Source: Burkholderiales bacterium (GTDB lineage: Bacteria; Pseudomonadota; Gammaproteobacteria; Burkholderiales; Usitatibacteraceae). From it: a DNA stretch of 11,423 bases. The stretch lies in NCBI GenBank assembly GCA_025350945.1, contig JANXWW010000199.1:1-11423 (forward strand), in the 5' to 3' direction. Shown piece after piece: positions 6,579 through 11,423 of this stretch (position 1 is its first letter; each line of letters begins with the position of its first letter). The notes beneath the pieces are model-generated. The model saw only the letters and a program-made list of their open reading frames with translations. It was not told where the DNA came from and ran no database searches. The translations under genes and the position numbers were made by a program.

Positions 6579-6664
6579 TTAGTAGCGCTAAAAAAACTCC
6601 ACCGATTTGGAACCATTTTTCGGGCGGCACGGCTTTGACTAAAAACGGTTCAACAGCATTCACC

Positions 6665-7372
6665 ATGCTCGATACAATACGCACGGTGCCCACGCCGGAG
6701 GGGATTGAGCTTTTGCTGAAGGTGGCGGGGCCCATGCCGCGAGCGCGGGCATGGCTGCTAGATTTGTTGGTAAGGCTGGCGATTCTGACGGTGTTTGGCA
6801 TTATCGTCGGGATATTTGGCAAGGTGGGTAGCGGGCTGATGGCGCTGGCGGCGTTTGTGTTGGAATGGGCGTATCCGGTGCTATTCGAAGTGCTGCGCAA
6901 TGGCCAAACGCCGGGCAAGCGCGCTTGTGATTTGCGAGTGCTGCATGAAGATGGCACACCGGTGCAGTGGCGTGCATCGGTGGCGCGAAATCTGATTCGT
7001 GCGGTCGATTTTTTGCCGGTGTGCTACGGCTTTGGGTTGATTGCGATGCTGCTGAATCGTGATTTTAAACGCTTGGGCGATCTCGCGGCGGGCACCATTG
7101 TGGTTCATGTCGAAAGAAAGCGCGTGTCAAAAGGCATGCCGATTGCGGAACCTCTGATACCGAACCCGGCGTTAAACATGGCGCTTAATCTCACCGAGCA
7201 GCGCGCCGTGATTGATTTCGCCGAACGTCGCGCCACGTGGTCAACCGAGCGTGCGAATGAATTGGCGAGCCATGCCGAAGCCGTACTTCCCGCCGTGAGC
7301 AAATACGATACGACAGATGCTGCAACGCGCGTGGTGCGACTGGCTAATTTTTTGGTGGGGCGCAGGTCATGA
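6665..7372 (+). CDS. RDD family membrane protein
   Basis: 235 residues from the chosen ATG. RDD proteins are small membrane proteins named for conserved Arg and Asp residues; the proposed role is transport or membrane assembly, unproven here. The family N-terminus is clear (TVPTPEGIELLLKVAGP), followed by PRARAWLLDLLVRLAI with Arg26/28 and Asp33 at the start of helix 1. Helix 2 lies around 57-76, then the loop FEVLRNGQTPGKRACDLRV (74-92), helix 3 with Asp115 (RNLIRAVDFLPVCYG), and NRDFKRLGDLAAGTIVVHV (131-149). A cytosolic tail of about 85 residues follows. A TTG at 6635 in the same frame would add ten residues not typical of the family. No clear ribosome site precedes 6665. A 99-bp gap separates it from the upstream membrane gene, and the SpoIIM-like gene starts 26 bases after the stop, suggesting one operon. 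Confidence 0.88.
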   Translation: MLDTIRTVPTPEGIELLLKVAGPMPRARAWLLDLLVRLAILTVFGIIVGIFGKVGSGLMALAAFVLEWAYPVLFEVLRNGQTPGKRACDLRVLHEDGTPVQWRASVARNLIRAVDFLPVCYGFGLIAMLLNRDFKRLGDLAAGTIVVHVERKRVSKGMPIAEPLIPNPALNMALNLTEQRAVIDFAERRATWSTERANELASHAEAVLPAVSKYDTTDAATRVVRLANFLVGRRS

Positions 7373-7401
7373 ATAAAAAAGTAACGAGGGGCTGCGCGTG
7401 A
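7369..7401 (+). other. possible translated mini-ORF bridging RDD and SpoIIM-like genes
   Basis: An ATG overlaps the RDD stop (ATGA, 7369-7372) and opens a 10-codon frame (MNKKVTRGCA) whose TGA (7399-7401) overlaps the GTG start of the next gene (GTGA, 7398-7401). A G-rich stretch at 7355-7360 could serve as its ribosome site. If translated, it would carry ribosomes from one gene to the next. It may equally be fortuitous. Confidence 0.25.
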
Positions 7402-8468
7402 AGCAGGAAAATTTTGAATCGCAATATCGCGCCCGTTGGGATCAATTTGAACACGGCATGTCACTTACGGCCACCCAACGCCGCACGCTCAAAACTGACA
7501 ACTCAAAAACGGCGAAGCCAATAGATGCTGCGTTCGCCTGGCCGCTTGATGAGTTGCCGCGCCGCTATCGCGAGATTTGTCATCATTTAGCACTCGCGCG
7601 TGATCGGCATTACAGCAGCACGCTAGTCGAGCGTCTTGAACGGTTGGTGCTCGCGGGTCATCAGGCTTTATACGGTGCGCAGGAATTGAGTGGCGGTGTG
7701 GGACGTTTTTTGCGCGCGGGATTGCCACGGCTGGTGCGTCAGCATTCGAGCTATATCTGGGCGAGCGCATTATTATTTGTTGGCCCGCTAATTGCCTGCA
7801 TTATTGCCATCCAGTATTTTCCGGAGTTCGCTTACACCATTGTCTCGCCCGAGCAAATGGCGGAGGTGCAGCAGATGTATGCGCCGGGTAATCAGCGCCT
7901 CGGTTTGCAGCGCGATGCCAGCGGCGATTTCGCGATGTTTGGGTTTTATGTGGCCAACAATGTGCGCATCGATTTTCAATGTTTTGCAGGCGGACTGTTG
8001 TTTGGTGTCGGCGCGATATTTTTTCTGTTGTTCAACGGTTTATTTATTGGCGCCGTCGCAGGGCACCTTACCCACGTTGGCTATATCGAAACATTCTGGG
8101 GCTTTGTGGCGGGTCACAGTGCGTTTGAGTTAACCGGCATTGTGCTGTCGGGTGCTGCGGGATTGATGCTCGGCATGGCGCTGATCGCACCGGGTCGGCA
8201 AACGCGTTTTGCCGCGGTGAAATCGCGCATGCCCGATATTATTGGTGTGGTGTACGGTGCGGCATTGCTGACTTTTTTAGCCGCCTTTATTGAAGCGTTC
8301 TGGTCAGCATCGCGTGTACCGCCGGTGCAGGTGAAGTATGCGGTGGGCATCGCGTTGTGGGCGGTCACGCTGGCTTATTTTATTTTTGTGGGGCGGGGTG
8401 GTAATGCTGCCGCCAACTCAGCCAACAACGCAGCCACCAACGCCGCAAAGGCCAACAGTGCGGCTTGA
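7398..8468 (+). CDS. SpoIIM/DUF95-type integral membrane protein
   Basis: 356 residues. Related to stage II sporulation protein M, but this locus type occurs in non-sporulating proteobacteria, so a sporulation role is not implied. The N-terminal soluble part (1-115) contains ARWDQFE and the block RYREICHHLALARDRHY, typical of the proteobacterial branch. Membrane helices lie near 118-141, 196-222, 240-265, 280-300 and 312-330. The family signature is FVAGHSAFELTGIVLSGAAG with His240 and Glu244. The C-terminus is an Ala/Asn-rich low-complexity tail (from about 334) encoded next to the following gene's start. The GTG start is supported by GAGGGG six bases upstream (7386-7391) and by the family N-terminus (MKQENFE). 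It follows RDD by 25 bp and overlaps the DUF4129 gene. A membrane scaffold or channel role is inference only. Confidence 0.88.
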   Translation: MKQENFESQYRARWDQFEHGMSLTATQRRTLKTDNSKTAKPIDAAFAWPLDELPRRYREICHHLALARDRHYSSTLVERLERLVLAGHQALYGAQELSGGVGRFLRAGLPRLVRQHSSYIWASALLFVGPLIACIIAIQYFPEFAYTIVSPEQMAEVQQMYAPGNQRLGLQRDASGDFAMFGFYVANNVRIDFQCFAGGLLFGVGAIFFLLFNGLFIGAVAGHLTHVGYIETFWGFVAGHSAFELTGIVLSGAAGLMLGMALIAPGRQTRFAAVKSRMPDIIGVVYGAALLTFLAAFIEAFWSASRVPPVQVKYAVGIALWAVTLAYFIFVGRGGNAAANSANNAATNAAKANSAA

Positions 8469-10071
8469 AAATATCGCCATCGCGCTACGCCCACGCACTG
8501 CATGGGAAGCGATTGATCTCGGCTATGCCATGGCGCAGACCTGGTGGGGGTCGTTGATCAAAGCGTGGTGCGTAGTTTATCTGCCTGCCGCGTTATTGAT
8601 TAATGTGCTGTGCTGGAAATACCCGCCGCTGGCGGTGATGATTTTATGGTGGCTCAAGCCCGCGTTTGATCGCGTGTTGCTGCATGTGCTCTCGGGCGCG
8701 GTATTTGGTGCCACGCCTAATTTGCGCGAAACGCGTGCAGCATTGAAGCGCCTGTGGTGGAACAACGGTTTGTTTGCCGCACTGACCTACGCGCGCTTTA
8801 ATCCAGCGCGCTCGTTTACATTGCCCGTGGTGCAGCTTGAAGGTGTGCATGGCAAGCTTGGCGTCAAACGCCGACGCGTGCTGGCGCGAGAAGGCAGTGG
8901 TGCCGCGATTGGGCTCACGGTGATGAGCATGTTTGTTGAAGTCACGATAGTGTTTTCGGTTTATTTGTTGATTAATCTTCTGAGTCCCGGCGAGCCAGTA
9001 TTTAGTTTTAGCTGGCAATCGATGATAAATCCAGAAAAAAGTCAGGCTGAGCATTATTTAAGCAACGCCATTAACGCGGTGATGATTTCAGTGCTTGAGC
9101 CATTTTATGTTGCGGCCGGATTCGCGATTTATTTAAATTGCCGCACCGCGATTGAAGGCTGGGATGTTGAGCTGCAGTTCAAGCGCATGGCCGCGCGGCT
9201 GGCCTCGGCGAATACAGTTAACGCATCGCTGGCGCAGCGTGCCGCTGCGGTGTTGATTTTCGTCGGTGGGCTGGCCTTTGCAGCCATGCCGGTTGAGCAC
9301 GTTATTGCGCAGACGCCTGCTGAAAACGCTGCCGCTAACGATGATGCAAACGACGCACAAACGCCAGAAACGGGCGCAGATGACGCGGCACAGCGCGTGC
9401 TGGCGGCGAAAGAATTTGGCGAGTATCAAAAGTCCTGGGAAATAAAATATGTCGGGCCGGAATGGGGCGGAGAAAAAAAGCCCCAGAAAAAATATGACAA
9501 CAAATGGCTTATCGCCATCGCCGAATTTTTCGCAAAAAGCGCGCGCGTGATTGCCTGGATCGGGGGCACGCTGTTGGTGCTGGCGTTGATTTATTTAATC
9601 GCACGCCATGTTGGGCTTCAGGGCTGGCGTCTGGGCAAATCTCGCGATGCACCCGAGGTATTGTTCGGGCTGGATGTGCGGCCTGAATCCTTACCCGACA
9701 GCGTGCCGGCCACCGCGCGAAATTTATTGGCCGCAGGGGACACCCGTGGCGCGGTCAGCCTCCTGTATCGCGGTGCGTTGGTGTCGCTCATTCAGGACGG
9801 GCGAATCGATATTGCGCGCGGTGATACCGAGCTGGAATTGGTCGGATGCGTCAGACAGACGTACGGAAGCGAAGCCGATGGTGATGCGAAGGCTGGCTAC
9901 TTTGCCGCGCTGATTTCCATTTGGCAGCGCGTCGCGTATGCGCGGCAGACATTGCAGCCAGCAGAAATCACGCCCTTGATTGACGCCTGGGTTACCCACT
10001 TCAATGTTCGCCGTGTGGCCTCAGCCAAGCCCGCATTCAATGGTGCTGCGGCGAGTGGAGCTTCACCGTGA
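8458..10071 (+). CDS. DUF4129 domain-containing multi-pass membrane protein
   Basis: 537 residues from the chosen GTG. Membrane helices lie around 31-55, 60-85, 150-178, 207-230 and 262-284; the last ends in an Ala-rich stretch (MPVEHVIAQ). An acidic, Ala/Asp-rich linker follows at about 286-315. A further helix (about 364-386, IGGTLLVLALIYLIARHVG) precedes the C-terminal DUF4129 domain (about 415-515), with LLAAGDTRGAVSLLYRGALV, an acidic RGDTELELV stretch and SIWQRVAYARQ. DUF4129 has no established biochemical role and is usually linked to transglutaminase-like or MoxR/DUF58 loci. GTG at 8458 is preferred: AAAGG six bases upstream, an 11-bp overlap with the previous gene, and start at RLENIAIALRPRTAWEA as in relatives. 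ATG at 8404 would add an 18-residue Pro/Thr/Gln leader and a 65-bp overlap. Its stop overlaps the next start by 4 bp. Confidence 0.85.
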   Translation: MRLENIAIALRPRTAWEAIDLGYAMAQTWWGSLIKAWCVVYLPAALLINVLCWKYPPLAVMILWWLKPAFDRVLLHVLSGAVFGATPNLRETRAALKRLWWNNGLFAALTYARFNPARSFTLPVVQLEGVHGKLGVKRRRVLAREGSGAAIGLTVMSMFVEVTIVFSVYLLINLLSPGEPVFSFSWQSMINPEKSQAEHYLSNAINAVMISVLEPFYVAAGFAIYLNCRTAIEGWDVELQFKRMAARLASANTVNASLAQRAAAVLIFVGGLAFAAMPVEHVIAQTPAENAAANDDANDAQTPETGADDAAQRVLAAKEFGEYQKSWEIKYVGPEWGGEKKPQKKYDNKWLIAIAEFFAKSARVIAWIGGTLLVLALIYLIARHVGLQGWRLGKSRDAPEVLFGLDVRPESLPDSVPATARNLLAAGDTRGAVSLLYRGALVSLIQDGRIDIARGDTELELVGCVRQTYGSEADGDAKAGYFAALISIWQRVAYARQTLQPAEITPLIDAWVTHFNVRRVASAKPAFNGAAASGASP

Positions 10072-11423
10072 AGTTGGCCAATGTAAAGCCAGCATGGTGG
10101 TGGGCACTTGGCTTGACAGCGCTGCTCGCCGCACTCACCTACATCGCGCTCAACTGGTATGAAATTGTTGATCGTGATGAATGGGTGGGCATGCAGGGCG
10201 AGGCGCGCGCCAATCCTTATCTAGCGATGCAGCGAACTCTCGAAGAGATGGGTGCCAGCATACAGATCGTTAAAGGTGACAGCAGCTGGGATGAGGCGCT
10301 GGCGAGCGAGAAAAAAGGTGCGGTAAAAAATACCACCCTGATGTTGGGTGACCGACGCCTGGTGCGCATGACGCCAGCACGCGTGAAGCAGATTCGCGAA
10401 TGGGTGCGCTCTGGTGGTAATTTAATTGTCGAAGCCGAGCAGGTAAAGCTGGATGATCCCTTGCTCGCGAGCTACGGTCTGGGGCATGTTGGTCTCAACT
10501 GGACGGCGAAGGGTGGGTTTGTTGAAAAGCGCGAGAAACGTGTGCCCAAGGATCAATCGACAGATGATGCCAGCGACGCAGATGATGAGCCGTCGGCGGA
10601 TAATTTTTTTAGCGCCGATGCCGACGACTTGCGCAATGATCGCGAAAAAAATACTCAACTGTCCGAGTTGATACCAAAGCTCGCATTGCGGGATTTCACC
10701 TCGACTGTTGTCTTTGCCGACAATACAAAATTCGATGTCAGGTTCCGGCCGTATCAAAATCTGCGCGTGAAAAAAATTCCTGACGATGCCGAGGTGATCG
10801 ATGACAAAGCAGGTACGCGTCTCGTGCAGTTTCATGATGGTCTGGGTCGCGTTACGGCCATTTCCAATTTCGATTTTATGACTTGGCGCGAGCTGGGCAA
10901 ACATGATCATGCCGAATTTTTGTGGCACATCGTGATGACGCAAAATGCGGCCCTGAAAAATGCCACTTTGACCGACCATAAATCAACATCACCCAAACCT
11001 GTCATCCTGCTGGCGCTCAAGGATCGCAACGCTGGATTGTGGACGTGGCTGGGTGAAAATGCCTGGATGGTGCTGGTAGCGTTTGGCGCGTTGTTGCTAG
11101 CATGGCTCGCTAGGGTCATCCGGCGGTTTGGCCCGCTCGATGTTTCATCCGCTAGCGCGCGCGTGAGTCTGGGCGAGCATTTACGCGCCCTGGGCCGCTA
11201 CGCGGCGCGGCAGCAGGCGTGGGCCAATCTAGCGCATGCCGCGCGTGAGCGATTTTTAAAACGCCTGTATCGCGAACGGCCTGGGTTGTCGCGTGCGGAT
11301 AAAACAATGCTGTTTGTGACCCTCGAAAAATTAACCGGCATGGGCATCGCGCGCATTGAGCAAACGATGCTCAGCCCTGTAAACGACAAAACTCACTTTG
11401 TGCAAACAATACGTTCGCTGAAA
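10068..11423 (+). CDS. DUF4350 domain-containing membrane protein (C-terminus beyond window)
   Basis: 452 codons are readable to the right edge without a stop. A single N-terminal anchor (about 9-28, WWWALGLTALLAALTYIAL) is followed by a DUF4350 region. It includes NPYLAMQRTLEEMGASIQIV, TTLMLGDRRLVRMTPARV and IREWVRSGGNLIVEAE, a fold related to class-I glutamine-amidotransferase-like domains but here without an evident catalytic Cys. An acidic, Asp/Ser-rich insert lies at about 159-187. A second membrane helix (about 332-346, WMVLVAFGALLLAWL) is followed by a basic cytosolic tail (LGRYAARQQAWANLAHAARE, RLYRERPGLSRADKTMLF). The GTG start overlaps the DUF4129 stop (GTGA) and has GGAG at 10057-10060. 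It is translationally coupled to DUF4129, and the usual partners MoxR and DUF58 are expected downstream. Function unknown. Confidence 0.85.
   Translation, partial: MKLANVKPAWWWALGLTALLAALTYIALNWYEIVDRDEWVGMQGEARANPYLAMQRTLEEMGASIQIVKGDSSWDEALASEKKGAVKNTTLMLGDRRLVRMTPARVKQIREWVRSGGNLIVEAEQVKLDDPLLASYGLGHVGLNWTAKGGFVEKREKRVPKDQSTDDASDADDEPSADNFFSADADDLRNDREKNTQLSELIPKLALRDFTSTVVFADNTKFDVRFRPYQNLRVKKIPDDAEVIDDKAGTRLVQFHDGLGRVTAISNFDFMTWRELGKHDHAEFLWHIVMTQNAALKNATLTDHKSTSPKPVILLALKDRNAGLWTWLGENAWMVLVAFGALLLAWLARVIRRFGPLDVSSASARVSLGEHLRALGRYAARQQAWANLAHAARERFLKRLYRERPGLSRADKTMLFVTLEKLTGMGIARIEQTMLSPVNDKTHFVQTIRSLK

Noticed and set aside
6635..6664. TTG start ten codons upstream for the RDD protein
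   Set aside because: A rare start without a convincing ribosome site; the family N-terminus begins at the ATG 6665.
6568..6957. 129-codon minus-strand ORF covering the start of the RDD gene
   Set aside because: Most of it is antisense to the RDD coding region with low-complexity Ser/Thr content; only its last 32 codons in the gap are kept as a separate observation.
1..11423. CRISPR arrays, tRNA/rRNA genes, insertion sequences, phage or toxin-antitoxin genes
   Set aside because: No regularly spaced repeats, cloverleaf-like segments, transposase or integrase motifs were seen on either strand.

Overview
The window comes from a Gram-negative proteobacterium, most likely gamma- or betaproteobacterial. 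The core block yhbY (divergent) - rlmE - ftsH - folP is the classical proteobacterial arrangement. The membrane-protein cluster to its right (BPSS1780-type protein, RDD, SpoIIM-like, DUF4129, DUF4350) is of the kind seen in Xanthomonadales-like and related lineages. Genus cannot be fixed from this sequence. Base composition is moderate to GC-leaning and looks uniform. No tRNA, rRNA, CRISPR array, insertion sequence or phage gene was seen.

Left part (1-1942, minus strand): an S10-family serine carboxypeptidase-like gene runs off the left edge, probably a few codons short of its stop. Upstream of it is yhbY, a small ribosome-associated RNA-binding protein. The 88 bp between them hold a tandem 14-bp duplication, an interrupted hairpin and a 12-bp palindrome next to the carboxypeptidase start.

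Middle (1961-5601, plus strand): rlmE (23S rRNA U2552 2'-O-methyltransferase) starts only 18 bp from the divergent yhbY start. It is followed by ftsH (membrane AAA+ zinc protease), a strong rho-independent terminator, and folP (dihydropteroate synthase). All catalytic residues checked are present. The usual enterobacterial next gene, glmM, is absent after folP; a 145-bp gap leads instead to the membrane cluster.

Right part (5747 to the right edge, plus strand): a BPSS1780-type multi-pass membrane protein, an RDD membrane protein, a SpoIIM/DUF95-type membrane protein, a DUF4129 membrane protein and a DUF4350 protein that runs off the right edge. The last four are tightly spaced or overlapping, and two junctions are of the stop/start-overlap type. 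This is the membrane half of a widespread, poorly characterised locus that usually continues with a MoxR-type AAA+ ATPase and a DUF58 protein; those would lie just beyond the window. It is the least understood and most interesting part. No wholly new system is evident, but several leader, overlap and small-ORF features merit checking.
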